A DNA stretch of 64,000 bases, from positions 1-64,000 of the forward strand of contig NZ_JAPUVI010000112.1 of NCBI RefSeq assembly GCF_029255285.1, written 5' to 3'. The translations under genes were made by a program, and so were the position numbers. The number at the start of each line of letters is the position of its first letter. Positions within the stretch are counted from its first letter, which is position 1. The notes under the pieces were generated by a model, which was not told where the DNA came from, did no database searches, and worked only from the letters and a program-made list of their open reading frames with translations. The DNA comes from Accumulibacter sp. (GTDB lineage Bacteria; Pseudomonadota; Gammaproteobacteria; Burkholderiales; Rhodocyclaceae). Below are positions 44,974-54,548 of this stretch, one piece after another.

Positions 44974-45873
44974 TCATGGCGCGGGTGGCGCTGGCGTATT
45001 GGGGGCGTCCGCCGGCAGCATCGTCAGATGTTCGATCCACGGTTCGAGGCGCTGGCCGATAGCAATCTGCACCAGGTAGCGTGGCGTCCGTTCGGCCGCC
45101 GCGGGTCGGCCGGGATCGCGCAACGGTTCGAGCGGCGGACGCAGCGCGAAGGGAACGTTGATGCGGTCGATGGCGATCTCGCCGAGAAAGCCCGCGAGAC
45201 GGTACTGCCGGTCTTCGCCGCCGCGCACGCTCGGCCTAACCGTGCCACGCAGGATCAGAAAGCGACCACGGTCCGGGTAGCGCGCGCGCAAGGCGCTGGC
45301 GTCGAGGCCGGCGTCGATGGCGAACAGGCGGCTGGCATGCCCTTCTTCGAGTGCCAGTCCTTCGCGTCCGGCCTGGGCCTGCCTGGCGAACTCCTGGCTG
45401 TCCGGGTTGGCCGCCGCGGCGGCTGTGCGACGCGCGGCATTCGTTCGCGCACGTTCGACGGCCTGTCGCCATGCCGGCCCTTCGAATTCGAGAACTACCA
45501 GCACCTGGCGCGGCAACTGGCGCGTGAAGCGCTCGCGCGCCGCCTCGGTGGCGGCACCGCCCGAGGTGTCGAAGCCGAGGGCCGCCAGTCGTTCCGCGTC
45601 CAGCCATGCCGGACGTGTGCCGTAGGGCGCATAACGGTAGTCGAGACGCTCGCTGTCGGCGTCGAGGAGGCGCCAGTTGAGCGTCAGCGCCAGGCCGCTG
45701 TTCTCGATCTGCCGGACGCCATAGGGTAGCGCCAGTTCACGTTCGCTGAGGGTGGCGCGGCTTTCGGGTTCGGCCACCCGGTTATGGGCGATACCGGACA
45801 GGATAATGGCATTGGTCAGCACGATCAGCGCTCCTCCGGCGGTGAGCGTGTGCCAGTATGTCCAGGCTTTCAG
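44974..45873 (-). CDS. DUF4824 (GDYXXLXY) family protein
   Basis: 299 residues if started at CTG 45873, which overlaps the DUF2157 stop (CTGA). Homology to the family N-terminus (KAWTYWHTLTAGGALIVLTNAIILSG) covers this start and no ATG/GTG/TTG exists before residue 18. GTG 45822, with GGAGGAG upstream, is the alternative and would cut the first helix. One N-terminal membrane helix is followed by a large periplasmic part: LNWRLLDADSERLDYRYAPYG, GRFLILRGTVRPSVRGG, then FLGEIAIDRINVPF. Often paired with DUF2157 membrane proteins. Function unknown. Confidence 0.78.
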   Translation of the reverse strand: MKAWTYWHTLTAGGALIVLTNAIILSGIAHNRVAEPESRATLSERELALPYGVRQIENSGLALTLNWRLLDADSERLDYRYAPYGTRPAWLDAERLAALGFDTSGGAATEAARERFTRQLPRQVLVVLEFEGPAWRQAVERARTNAARRTAAAAANPDSQEFARQAQAGREGLALEEGHASRLFAIDAGLDASALRARYPDRGRFLILRGTVRPSVRGGEDRQYRLAGFLGEIAIDRINVPFALRPPLEPLRDPGRPAAAERTPRYLVQIAIGQRLEPWIEHLTMLPADAPNTPAPPAP

Positions 45874-46967
45874 GGTGTGTCTCCGCGCTCGGTGCGACCG
45901 ATGACACCGCGCAGCCGTTTGAGGATCAACAGGATCAGCAATGCGCTGAGGCCGAGGACAAGGAAGAACAGATACTTGGGCATCACTGCCCACCACCAGT
46001 CGTAGAGCTTGGCGTACAGGAACAGGACGAAGAAGGCGATGCCCGTGTTGGCCGTTTCGGGCCAGTCGCGGCGTGTGCCGATCCAGATCGCCAGCGCGCT
46101 GGCGGCAAAACCGAGCAGTTGGTAAGCGCCTTCGACCAGCTTTGGCGGCAGATCGAGGTAGCTGAAGTAGCCCCACTGACCGAGAAAGAGCATCGGGATG
46201 AGCGCCGTGAGCAGTCCGAAGACACGGTAGATCGCGGCAAAACCGGAATGGCGGTGATTGACCGTGAGGCGAGAAATGGCCAGCAACAGCAACGCTGCGA
46301 CGAAGAAGTTCTCCGGACGTTCGCCGACGTTCGGCCAGTAGATGCCGTACCAGCTGCCGACGCGCGCCGAGACGAAAGCGACGAGGCAGAGGATGCCGAC
46401 GCCGAGAAGCAGGCGCAGGTCGCAGGCGTAGGCGAGGAGGAGGGCCATCGCCGCCCACGGCAGGAGTGCCCGGTCGGACGGCATGACGTTGTAGATCTGG
46501 CCGAGCATGCTGACGTTCAGCACGAAGCAGGCCAAGGCGACCAAGGCCGCGAGCTTGGTGAAATAGCCTGTGGTGTCGCGCTTCTGCAAGTAGGCGGTCA
46601 GACCAAGTCCGGCCACGGCGCTGACGATCAGGATGGCAACCTGGGCGGTTTCCGGGAAGAGCCCCCAGAACTGGTAGAACAGGAAGAAGACGCTCGCCGC
46701 CAGCGCCAGGGCACCGAGCAAGGAAGCCGCGCGCATGCCCAGAGAGAGCTGCCTGGCGCGCTGGCTGCGGTCGATGTCGTGATCCGCCGCATAACGGGCG
46801 AGAAGTACCCGGTGATGCGCGGCGATCGCTTGTCGTGTCGTTGTGTCGAGCGAGAGGACGCCTTCCGCTTCCAGGCGCGCGAGTTCTCTGCGAAAGGTTT
46901 CGATGTCGTCGGCCCGTTGCTGCGCCTGGTGGCGAGCCGCTATGTCAGGTGCTTGCTCGGTCATCAT
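45870..46967 (-). CDS. DUF2157 membrane protein
   Basis: 365 residues. A cytoplasmic helical N-terminus (about 1-80: ETFRRELARLEAEGVLSLDT) precedes ten or so membrane helices (LSLGMRAASLLGALALAASVFFLF onward). Typical DUF2157 features are the N-terminal helical bundle and aromatic loops such as VGSWYGIYWPNVGERPENF. The end KRLRGVIGRTERGDTP overlaps the start of the DUF4824 gene. Start is ATG 46967 or 46964. Function unknown; the pair is conserved together. Confidence 0.83.
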   Translation of the reverse strand: MMTEQAPDIAARHQAQQRADDIETFRRELARLEAEGVLSLDTTTRQAIAAHHRVLLARYAADHDIDRSQRARQLSLGMRAASLLGALALAASVFFLFYQFWGLFPETAQVAILIVSAVAGLGLTAYLQKRDTTGYFTKLAALVALACFVLNVSMLGQIYNVMPSDRALLPWAAMALLLAYACDLRLLLGVGILCLVAFVSARVGSWYGIYWPNVGERPENFFVAALLLLAISRLTVNHRHSGFAAIYRVFGLLTALIPMLFLGQWGYFSYLDLPPKLVEGAYQLLGFAASALAIWIGTRRDWPETANTGIAFFVLFLYAKLYDWWWAVMPKYLFFLVLGLSALLILLILKRLRGVIGRTERGDTP

Positions 46968-47098
46968 TGTCGTCCATTATGGCGATTTTGCCGCTCCGCC
47001 GCCATGCTTGTCGCGGGCCATGCCGCGCTGTTCGCCGGCGCTGCTTCGGAGTGCGGCGGTGATCGGGTGGACGCGCCTGGACGCGGCGCGGCGGCGAG

Positions 47099-47128
47099 TT
47101 GACCGCCCTCGATTGGCCGCCCTATACT
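47099..47128 (+). promoter_or_regulatory. Sigma-70 promoter before the hybrid histidine kinase
   Basis: TTGACC (47099-47104) and TATACT (47123-47128) are 18 bp apart, five of six matches each. Start near 47135 gives a leader of about 115-185 nt, depending on the start codon used. Confidence 0.6.
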
Positions 47129-47250
47129 CAGCCGATGCCCATGAGCTTGCGACCGTTTGCCCCCCTGGTGGCCATGCCCGGCAGGTTCCGGCTGGCGCTC
47201 CGCCGGGCATGGCACGGTGTTGAAGAAGGCAGACCGGCGGCTCAATTCCT

Positions 47251-49824
47251 GTGCACGAAGAGCGCCGCCTGCTTCCGCGACGGCGGGTCGAGCCGGGTGC
47301 CGCGGGTAGGCGCTGCGGAGTGATCTTCCGTCAGTTCCTCGACTGGTTCGTTCCGTCGTCCGCGCGGGCCGACGAGCGACTCGCTGATCGCGCGCGAACG
47401 GTGGCGGGATCGCTGCTCACGATCTCGAGCGCCTTGGCCCTGGTGCTCGTGCCCTTTCTCCTGGTGCGGAGCCGGCCCAGTCCGATCGAACTCGCGACTT
47501 TCGCTGTGGCGTTGCTGACTCCCGTGCTGGCCGCGCTTGCCATTCGCTGCGCGGTCAACACCACCAGCGCGCTCTTGCTGACCAACCTTGCTGGAATCGC
47601 TTGCGTCGCGATTTGGGCAGCCGTCACCGGCGGCGTTCTGTCGGTGGCGGTGCCTTGGTTGATCGCCTTGCTCGCCACGCTCGGAACGTTCGGCAAGGCG
47701 CGTATGCTGCTCGTCGTTTTTGCCGTCGACGCCGCGGTCATCGTCGGCCTCTATCTGGCTTCGGTGAACGGCTTGCTGCCACCCAGCATCGTGCCGGTCG
47801 AGGAGAGTCCGACCTTGGCGCTGATCGCTCAGCTCTCGTCGCTCGGGGTGGTCGCCATAGCGGCGAGGATCGTCGTGCGGGCTCGAGCCACCGCCAGGGA
47901 AAGCCTTCGGCAGAACGAGAGGCGATTGCAGCGTATCGTCGATGGCTTGCCGGCGTCGATCGCCTATGCCGACCACAGCGGCAGCGTGCCGCGCTATTCG
48001 TTCGCCAACCGGCGTTTCGCCGAGCGCTACGGCAGGACAGTCGAGCAAATCGCCGGCGCGCCGGTAGTCGAGGTGCTTGGCGAAGAACGCTACCATCAGG
48101 TCGAGCCCTATGTGCAACAGGTGCTGCGCGGGGAAGCCAGCGAATACGACTGGGCCTTGTCTCTGCCTGACGGGACGACGCGCTACGACCGCATGTATCT
48201 GGTTCCCGATTGGGCCGAGGACGGGTCGGTGCGGGGTGCCTACATCTTCGGAATCGACGACAGCGAACGCAAGCGGGTGCTGATGGCGCTGCAGGAGAGC
48301 CAGGTCAGACTGGCCGAAGCGCAGGCCATGGCGCATGTCGGCAACTGGGAATACGATCTGCCGAGCGACCGCCTGGAGTGGAGCGACGAGGTATACCGCA
48401 TCTACGGGCATCGGCCGGGAAGCTTCACGCCGTCTTTCCGTACCGACTATGTCTCTGCCACGCGGGCCGAAGACCGGCCAAAGCTCTTCGACGCCCTCGC
48501 CCAGGTGCTCGCAACCCGTGCGACGTATACGTTGGAACTCCGCATCGTACGGCCGGACGGTGTCGAACGGACGGTCGAGGTACGCGCTCAAGTCCTGCAT
48601 GCCGATTCCGCCGGCCGCATCGTCAAGCTGAGCGGTGTCGTGCAGGATGTCAGCGAGCGCAAGCAGATCGAGCATGAACTGATCGCTGCCAGGGATGCCG
48701 CCGAAGCGGCAAGCCGCGCCAAGTCAGCGTTTTTGGCGAACATGAGTCACGAAATCCGGACCCCGATGAACGGTGTGATCGGGGTGGCGGAACTGCTGTT
48801 GCGCGAGCCTCTGGGCGATCGCGCCAGGCACTACGCGGAAACCATTCAGCGTTCGGGGCGGACCCTGCTTGGCGTGCTGGACGATGTGCTGGATCTCTCG
48901 AAGATCGAGGCCGGGCGCTTGGAGCTGGAATCGGCCGGTTTCGACCTGCCGGAAATGGTGCGCGAGATGGACGATCTGTTCGCTCAAGCGGCGCGTGCCA
49001 AAGGCGTGCGGATCGCCGTGACGGTGGCGCCCGAGGTGCCGCGCTGGGTCAGAGGGGATCTGATACGGTTGCGGCAGGTCTTGCTGAATCTGGTATCGAA
49101 TGCCGTCAAATTTTCCTCGCACGGGACGATCGGCGTCGATGCGAGTTGCGAAGAGGACGGCAGCTTGCGTTTTTCGGTGAGCGACATGGGCATTGGTATC
49201 GCGCCGGAAAAGCAAGCACAAATCTTCGACGCGTTTGCGCAGGCCGATCAGGGAACAACGCGGCGTTTCGGTGGCACTGGGCTCGGCTTGTCGATCGCCC
49301 GTCACCTGGTCCGTCTGATGGGTGGCGACATTGGCTTGCAGAGCGCGCCGGGGGAGGGCTCGTGTTTCTGGTTCCGGGTCAGACTGCCTGTGGCGCCAGT
49401 CCCAGAGGAGTCGCGTGGCGGCGTACCGACGACATCTTTTGTCAACCGTCGGGTGCTGGTGGTCGAGGACGAGCCGGTCAACGCCGAGGTGACGCGCGCC
49501 ATGTTGATTCATTACGGAATCGACGTCGTGCTGGCTGGCAACGGCGAGAAGGCGGTCGCCGAGCATGCGCGGCAACGCTTCGACCTGATTCTGATGGACT
49601 GCCAGATGCCGGGGATGGATGGCTTCGAAGCGACACAGCGAATTCGCGAAGTGGAGAAGGCGAACGGGTCGGCGCGCACGCCCGTGGTCGCGCTCACAGC
49701 GCATGCGATGGCGGGCTATCGCGCGCAGTGCCTGCAGGCCGGAATGGACGATTACCTGAGTAAGCCTTTCCCGGCTGCTGCCCTGCAGGAGGTTCTGGGT
49801 CGCTGGATCGCCGTCGCTCCCTGA
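47251..49824 (+). CDS. Hybrid sensor histidine kinase/response regulator
   Basis: 857 residues from GTG 47251; GTG 47320 (834 residues) is equally plausible, neither having a strong ribosome site. About six membrane helices (about 55-215) are followed by two PAS domains (about 225-345 and 350-475, the second with GNWEYDLPSDRLEWSDEVYRI), then HisKA with His500 in NMSHEIRTPMNG, HATPase_c (LVSNAVKFSSHG; SDMGIGIAPEKQ; FGGTGLGLSIARHLV), and a receiver with Asp783 (LILMDCQMPGMDG) and Lys in YLSKPF. No phosphotransfer domain is attached, so a separate Hpt or regulator is needed. Signal unknown. Confidence 0.9.
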   Translation: MHEERRLLPRRRVEPGAAGRRCGVIFRQFLDWFVPSSARADERLADRARTVAGSLLTISSALALVLVPFLLVRSRPSPIELATFAVALLTPVLAALAIRCAVNTTSALLLTNLAGIACVAIWAAVTGGVLSVAVPWLIALLATLGTFGKARMLLVVFAVDAAVIVGLYLASVNGLLPPSIVPVEESPTLALIAQLSSLGVVAIAARIVVRARATARESLRQNERRLQRIVDGLPASIAYADHSGSVPRYSFANRRFAERYGRTVEQIAGAPVVEVLGEERYHQVEPYVQQVLRGEASEYDWALSLPDGTTRYDRMYLVPDWAEDGSVRGAYIFGIDDSERKRVLMALQESQVRLAEAQAMAHVGNWEYDLPSDRLEWSDEVYRIYGHRPGSFTPSFRTDYVSATRAEDRPKLFDALAQVLATRATYTLELRIVRPDGVERTVEVRAQVLHADSAGRIVKLSGVVQDVSERKQIEHELIAARDAAEAASRAKSAFLANMSHEIRTPMNGVIGVAELLLREPLGDRARHYAETIQRSGRTLLGVLDDVLDLSKIEAGRLELESAGFDLPEMVREMDDLFAQAARAKGVRIAVTVAPEVPRWVRGDLIRLRQVLLNLVSNAVKFSSHGTIGVDASCEEDGSLRFSVSDMGIGIAPEKQAQIFDAFAQADQGTTRRFGGTGLGLSIARHLVRLMGGDIGLQSAPGEGSCFWFRVRLPVAPVPEESRGGVPTTSFVNRRVLVVEDEPVNAEVTRAMLIHYGIDVVLAGNGEKAVAEHARQRFDLILMDCQMPGMDGFEATQRIREVEKANGSARTPVVALTAHAMAGYRAQCLQAGMDDYLSKPFPAAALQEVLGRWIAVAP

Positions 49825-49896
49825 CCCCGCGCGACCCGACGCGGCGGCGGACGCGCCCCTGGCGGTCGCACCGGCAGGATCGAGCCGCGCGGGGTC
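49823..49896. terminator. GC-rich inverted repeat between convergent genes
   Basis: GACCCCGCGCG (49823-49833) and CGCGCGGGGTC (49886-49896) are a perfect 11-bp inverted repeat separated by 52 bp. Further GGCCGCCGGC-type palindromes follow up to the leuA stop. It may stop both convergent transcripts; there is no T-run. Confidence 0.4.
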
Positions 49897-49936
49897 GGCC
49901 GCCGGCGCCGGGCGCGGCCGGCCGCCGGCCCGCCGC

Positions 49937-51634
49937 CTACGCGGCGGCTTGCCGTTCGCCTTGGCGCAGGCTGGCAGGCAGCCGATTGACGCTGCTCAGC
50001 AAAGCCTTGATCGACGCCGTGACGATGTTGGCATCCACGCCGGCGCCATAGACCTCGCCGCCGCCGCTGCCCGAAGTGATCTCGATGAAGGCGCAGGCTT
50101 TGGCGTTGCCCCCTTCGCCACTGGCGCTCATCGAGCGTTCCTCGTAGCTGCGCACCTGAACGCTGATGCCGGCGCTGCGCAGCGCGTTGACCGCCGCGTC
50201 GATCGGGCCGTTGCCTTCGCCGGTGAGAACGCGCGCACTGCCGTCGATGTCGACGGTGAGCCGGATACCTTGTGCGTGACCGTTTTCGAACAAGCGGTGT
50301 TCGCGATAGCAAATGGGTGCGCAGGTGTCGAGATAAGTCGTTGCAAAAAGCTGCCAGATTTGCGCTGCGCTGATCTCGCCGCCGTGCCTTTCGGTGTACT
50401 GCTGAACGACGCCCGAGAACTCGACCTGCAGCCGACGCGGCATCACCACGCCGTACTCGTTTTCCAGGAGATAGGCGATGCCGCCTTTACCGGACTGGCT
50501 GTTGATGCGAATCACCGACTCGTAGCTGCGGCCGAGATCGGCCGGATCGATCGGCAGATACGGAACGTTCCAGAGCGGGCCGGCTGGATTGACCGCGAAG
50601 CCTTTCTTGATCGCGTCCTGATGCGAGCCCGAGAAGGCGGTGAATACGAGATCGCCGACATAGGGATGGCGAGGGTGGATCGGCAACTGGTTACAGTGTT
50701 CGACCGTGCGCGCGACGGCGTTGATGTCGGAAAAATCGAGACCCGGCGCGACACCCTGGGTGTAAAGGTTGAGCGCCAGCGTGACGAGATCGACGTTGCC
50801 GGTACGTTCGCCATTGCCGAACAGGCAACCCTCGACGCGGTCGGCGCCGGCCATCAGTGCGAGCTCGGCGGCCGCCACCGCGGTTCCGCGGTCGTTGTGC
50901 GGGTGCAGGCTGAGGATGATACTGTCGCGCCGATCGAGGTGGCGGTGCATCCACTCGATCTGGTCGGCGTAGACGTTGGGCGTTGCCAGCTCGACCGTGG
51001 TCGGCAGATTGAGGATCACCTTGCGCTCGGGACTCGCCCCCCAGGCCGCGGTAACCGCGTTGCACACTTCGAGAGCAAAGTCGAGTTCGGTGGCCGTAAA
51101 GGTCTCGGGACTGTATTCGAGTACCCAGTCGGTTGCCGGTTGCTCGGCGGCGAGCTGGCGGATCAGCTCGACGGCGGAGACGGCCAGGTTGACGACTTCC
51201 GCTCGGGTCATGCCGAAGACGAAGTCGCGGAATGGTCGCGAAGTCGCGTTATAGACGTGTACGATCGCCTTCCGGGCACCGCGGAGCGAGTCCATCGTCC
51301 GGCGGATCAGGTGCTCGCGTGCCGGTGTGAGGACTTCGATGCAGACGTCAGCCGGAATGTGATCGCCTTCGACGAGGCGGCGGACGAAGTCGAACTCGGT
51401 TTGCGAGGCGGACGGAAAGGCGACTTCGATCTCCTTGAAGCCGATCTCGCAGAGGAGGCGGAACAAGCGCATCTTGCGTTCGACGTTCATCGGTTCGAAA
51501 AGCGACTGGTTGCCGTCGCGCAGATCGGTGCTCATCCAGATCGGCGGCTTGGTAATGCTGCGGTGCGGCCATTGGCGATCGGCGAGATCGACGCTCGGGA
51601 AGGGTCGGTACTTGGTGGCGGGGTTCTGCAGCAT
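49937..51634 (-). CDS. leuA: 2-isopropylmalate synthase (LeuA type 2)
   Basis: 565 residues from ATG 51634 with GAGGAG upstream. The catalytic barrel has [11 protein letters not shown] (metal-binding Asp), [19 protein letters not shown] and [28 protein letters not shown] marks the long LeuA2 group. The C-terminal LeuA dimer/regulatory domain (about 440-550) is present, so leucine feedback is expected. It condenses 2-oxoisovalerate with acetyl-CoA. It is divergent from an Lrp-type regulator, with an inverted repeat between them that may control both. Confidence 0.94.
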   Translation of the reverse strand: MLQNPATKYRPFPSVDLADRQWPHRSITKPPIWMSTDLRDGNQSLFEPMNVERKMRLFRLLCEIGFKEIEVAFPSASQTEFDFVRRLVEGDHIPADVCIEVLTPAREHLIRRTMDSLRGARKAIVHVYNATSRPFRDFVFGMTRAEVVNLAVSAVELIRQLAAEQPATDWVLEYSPETFTATELDFALEVCNAVTAAWGASPERKVILNLPTTVELATPNVYADQIEWMHRHLDRRDSIILSLHPHNDRGTAVAAAELALMAGADRVEGCLFGNGERTGNVDLVTLALNLYTQGVAPGLDFSDINAVARTVEHCNQLPIHPRHPYVGDLVFTAFSGSHQDAIKKGFAVNPAGPLWNVPYLPIDPADLGRSYESVIRINSQSGKGGIAYLLENEYGVVMPRRLQVEFSGVVQQYTERHGGEISAAQIWQLFATTYLDTCAPICYREHRLFENGHAQGIRLTVDIDGSARVLTGEGNGPIDAAVNALRSAGISVQVRSYEERSMSASGEGGNAKACAFIEITSGSGGGEVYGAGVDANIVTASIKALLSSVNRLPASLRQGERQAAA

Positions 51635-51739
51635 GATGACGACTCCTCGGGAAGGGGGTGAAAAAACGACAGGCGTCATCTTAAGCACATGTGGCCCGCA
51701 GGTGCTTGCTATTTGTGGGGATAAAACAAGAGTTTGAGC

Positions 51740-51779
51740 AATATTCTGGCGTATTATAACCTTTTAGAAACAGAATATT
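51740..51779. promoter_or_regulatory. Inverted repeat between leuA and the Lrp-type gene
   Basis: AATATTCTG (51740-51748) and CAGAATATT (51771-51779) are a perfect 9-bp inverted repeat, 31 bp centre to centre (three helical turns). The AT-rich spacer holds TATAAT on the minus strand (51758-51753). This suits cooperative binding by an Lrp/AsnC oligomer controlling itself and leuA. Confidence 0.65.
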
Positions 51780-51806
51780 TCATTTTGATCCGCCGAAAGG
51801 AATGTC

Positions 51807-52283
51807 GTGCCACTCGACCGCCACGATTGGAAGATATTGCAGGTTCTGCAGCAGGATGGCCGGATCAGCAATCAGGATCTGGCCGACCGCATCGGTTTGT
51901 CGCCCTCGCCGTGTCTGCGCCGTTTGCGTGCGCTCGAAGAATCGGGGTTGATCACCGGCTATCGTGCGCTTCTCGACGCCCGCAAGCTCGGCTTGTCGCT
52001 CATGGCCTTGATCCATATTTCGATGGATCAACACACGCCGGAACGCTTCAGCACCTTCGACGCGCGGATTGCCGAGATCCCGGAATTGCTCGAATGCCTG
52101 CTGATCACCGGTCAGGATGCCGACTACCAGCTCAAGGTGGTGGTTCGCGACATGGATGCCTATCAGGAACTTCTGCTCGACCGCATCACGCGTATTCCGG
52201 GAGTGACGGGCGTACATTCCAGCTTTGTGCTGCGCCAGGTGGTGGACAAGACGGCGCTGCCGTTGCCGATCCCTGCGCTTTGA
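51807..52283 (+). CDS. Lrp/AsnC family transcription regulator
   Basis: 158 residues from GTG 51807, with AAAGGA six bases upstream. The N-terminal HTH is LDRHDWKILQVLQQDGRISNQDLADRIGLSPSPCLRRLRALEESG; the C-terminal RAM domain (about 70-150) contains LLITGQDADYQLKVVVRDMDAY, the usual effector-binding face. Effectors are normally amino acids. Divergence from leuA and the shared inverted repeat suggest leucine-linked control of leuA plus autoregulation. Confidence 0.93.
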   Translation: MPLDRHDWKILQVLQQDGRISNQDLADRIGLSPSPCLRRLRALEESGLITGYRALLDARKLGLSLMALIHISMDQHTPERFSTFDARIAEIPELLECLLITGQDADYQLKVVVRDMDAYQELLLDRITRIPGVTGVHSSFVLRQVVDKTALPLPIPAL

Positions 52284-52355
52284 GGCGAGCGGTACGCGCG
52301 CACAGGTGTTCGCCGGCGCGTGCCGTATACTTGGAGTCTCCTGTGGAGGAGGACG

Positions 52356-53561
52356 ATGAGTCTCGCGACAGTCATTCATGCCGGCATGCGCCAGTACGAT
52401 CGGCCGACCATCGCACTGGTCCTGATGGGCGGCGGCGCGCGTACGGCCTATCAGGTCGGCGTGCTGCGCGCGCTGGCGACGATGCTGCAAGCTCACGCCA
52501 GCGGTGCGCGGGCTTTTCCATTCCGGATTCTGGTCGGCACGTCGGCCGGCGCGATCAACGCCGCTTTTCTGGCCGGGCGGGCGCGCGAGGGTTTGCAGGC
52601 TTTCGAGGAACTGGCGATGTTCTGGGGGCGGCTGCGGTCGACCGATGTCTATCGCCTCAGCTCGCCGCGCTGGTTGCGCTTCAGCCGTCTCACGCTGGCC
52701 CTCAGCCTGTCGCGCCATGTTCAGGCCAGGGGCGCCCTGCTCGACAACACACCGCTGGCGGAAATGCTGGGTCAGGGAATCGCTTTCGACGACATCGAGC
52801 AGGCGCTGCAGTCGAAAGCCATCGACGCGCTGGCGGTCACCGGATCGAGCTACACGAGCGGGGTGCACTGGACTTTTTGCCAGACCGCCAGTCGCGAAGC
52901 TTTTCAGCCGTGGACGCGTCCGGGGCGTCGTGCCGAGTTTCAGCGACTGAGCACGGCGCATCTGCTGGCATCGAGCGCCATTCCCTTCCTCTTTCCGGCC
53001 ACTGCTCTCGAAGTCGAGGGTCAGCGCGAACACTTCGGCGACGGTTCGATGCGGCAGATCACGCCGCTATCGCCGGCGATGCACCTCGGCGCCCAGCGAA
53101 TTCTGGTCATCGGCGTCGGGCAACCGGAGCGTCCGGGTCTGGCGTCGCCGACGCCAGGTGCGGCTGGACATCGCCCGAGTCTGGGCAGCATGACCGGCCA
53201 CGTCATGGCGAGCGTCTTCCACGATACGCTGCAGGCGGATGTCGAGCAGGCACGGCGAGTCGCCGAAACGATCAACGGATTGCCGCAGGAGGCGCTGTCG
53301 GCGATGCGCTTCAAAGCGGTCGACGTATTGGCGATGGCGCCGACGCAGTCGCTGGACGCGCTGGCACAACAGTACACAGGCGAATTGCCGGCGACGATTC
53401 GCGACGCCTTGGGCGCGCTCGGGATGCTCAGCCGAGGTGGCGGTGCGCTGGCGAGTTATCTCCTGTTCGAGCCGGGTTTCGTGCAGTCGCTGATGGCGAT
53501 GGGTGAAGGGGATGCCCTGGCGCGCGCCGACCAGTTGCTGGATCTGGTCGTCGGCAACTGA
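52356..53561 (+). CDS. Patatin-like phospholipase
   Basis: 401 residues from ATG 52356 with GGAGGAGG upstream. Oxyanion glycine motif LMGGGARTAYQVGVL, nucleophile elbow GTSAG (Ser near 69), and catalytic Asp in FGDGSMRQ near 230. An aromatic C-terminal part includes a DUF3336-like helix. There is no signal peptide. It is probably a cytoplasmic or peripheral lipid acyl hydrolase; the family also includes PHB depolymerases, but there is no specific sign of that here. Convergent with miaA. Confidence 0.9.
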   Translation: MSLATVIHAGMRQYDRPTIALVLMGGGARTAYQVGVLRALATMLQAHASGARAFPFRILVGTSAGAINAAFLAGRAREGLQAFEELAMFWGRLRSTDVYRLSSPRWLRFSRLTLALSLSRHVQARGALLDNTPLAEMLGQGIAFDDIEQALQSKAIDALAVTGSSYTSGVHWTFCQTASREAFQPWTRPGRRAEFQRLSTAHLLASSAIPFLFPATALEVEGQREHFGDGSMRQITPLSPAMHLGAQRILVIGVGQPERPGLASPTPGAAGHRPSLGSMTGHVMASVFHDTLQADVEQARRVAETINGLPQEALSAMRFKAVDVLAMAPTQSLDALAQQYTGELPATIRDALGALGMLSRGGGALASYLLFEPGFVQSLMAMGEGDALARADQLLDLVVGN

Positions 53562-53569
53562 GCGACCCC

Positions 53570-53599
53570 GCTGGCGCCGCGTACTCTGGCGGCGTCAGC
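53570..53599. terminator. Hairpin shared by convergent patatin and miaA genes
   Basis: GCTGGCGCCGC (53570-53580) pairs with GCGGCGTCAGC (53589-53599) with one wobble, 8-nt loop. It overlaps the miaA stop codon. No T-run. Confidence 0.45.
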
Positions 53600-54548
53600 C
53601 GAGCACGCGGCCGACGCTGTCGAGGATTTCGGAGAGCAGCGTCGGCGACAGGCAGTCGAAGGTCTGCGGTCGCAACGTGTTGCCGATCCAGGTGATTTGT
53701 CGTTTGGCCAACTGGCGGGTGGCGCAGATGCCGCGTTCGCGCAACTCGCGGCGGGGCACGATTCCCTGCTGCACCTCCCACACCTGGCGGTAGCCGACGC
53801 AGCGCATCGACGGCAGCTCGGCGTGCAAGACGTATTTCCGGCGCAGCTTCTCGACTTCGGCCTCCAGCCCGGCGGCGAGCATGGCGTCGAAGCGTTCGGC
53901 GATGCGCTGGTGCAAGACGCCGCGTTGCGAGGGCAACAGGCCGATCGACAGGAAGAGATGGTCCGGCGGCACGGGCTGGCCGGCGGCAAGCAGGGTGGAC
54001 AGCGGTTGGCCGGTAAGGCGGAAAACCTCCAGTGCACGTTGGATGCGCTGTGCATCACCGCGTTGCAGACGGTCGGCGGTCACCGGGTCGACGGCTGCCA
54101 GCTCGGCGTGCAAGGCAGGCCAGCCGACGACGGCGGCCTGCCGATCGATGGCGGCGCGCGTTGGCGGATCGGCCGGCGGCAGGTCGACCAGCCCATCGAC
54201 GAGCGCCTTGAAATAGAGCATGGACCCGCCGACCAGCAGAGGTACTTTGCCCTGTGCGGTGATCGCCGCCATGGCGGCCAAGGCATCGGAGCGGAACTTG
54301 GCTGCCGAGTAGGCTTCCGGCGGGTCGATCAGGTTGATCAGGCGGTGCGGGAACTCGGCCAGCGTGGCGGCGTCGGGCTTCGCGGTTCCGATGTCCATGT
54401 CGCGAAAAACCTGTGCCGAATCAACGCTCACGATCTCGACCGGGAAACGCCGCGCCAGTTCGATGGCGATCGCGGTCTTGCCGCTCGCCGTCGGTCCCAT
54501 GAGCAGGATGGCTGGCGGCGGCGAGTGGCGCGCCGTGCCGTTCCTCAT
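53595..54548 (-). CDS. miaA: tRNA dimethylallyltransferase
   Basis: 317 residues from ATG 54548. P-loop GPTASGKTAIAIELA, catalytic and tRNA motifs VSVDSAQVFRDMDIGTAKP, VGGSMLYFKAL, and the C-terminal Q-W-less IPPT segment RQLAKRQITWIGN. It adds dimethylallyl to A37 of UNN-reading tRNAs. The ATG overlaps the mutL stop (ATGA, 54545-54548), the classic mutL-miaA order. Confidence 0.95.
   Translation of the reverse strand: MRNGTARHSPPPAILLMGPTASGKTAIAIELARRFPVEIVSVDSAQVFRDMDIGTAKPDAATLAEFPHRLINLIDPPEAYSAAKFRSDALAAMAAITAQGKVPLLVGGSMLYFKALVDGLVDLPPADPPTRAAIDRQAAVVGWPALHAELAAVDPVTADRLQRGDAQRIQRALEVFRLTGQPLSTLLAAGQPVPPDHLFLSIGLLPSQRGVLHQRIAERFDAMLAAGLEAEVEKLRRKYVLHAELPSMRCVGYRQVWEVQQGIVPRRELRERGICATRQLAKRQITWIGNTLRPQTFDCLSPTLLSEILDSVGRVLG

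Noticed and set aside
51688..51688. Earlier leuA start giving an 18-residue extension
   Set aside because: No ribosome site; ATG 51634 has GAGGAG at good spacing and fits the family N-terminus.
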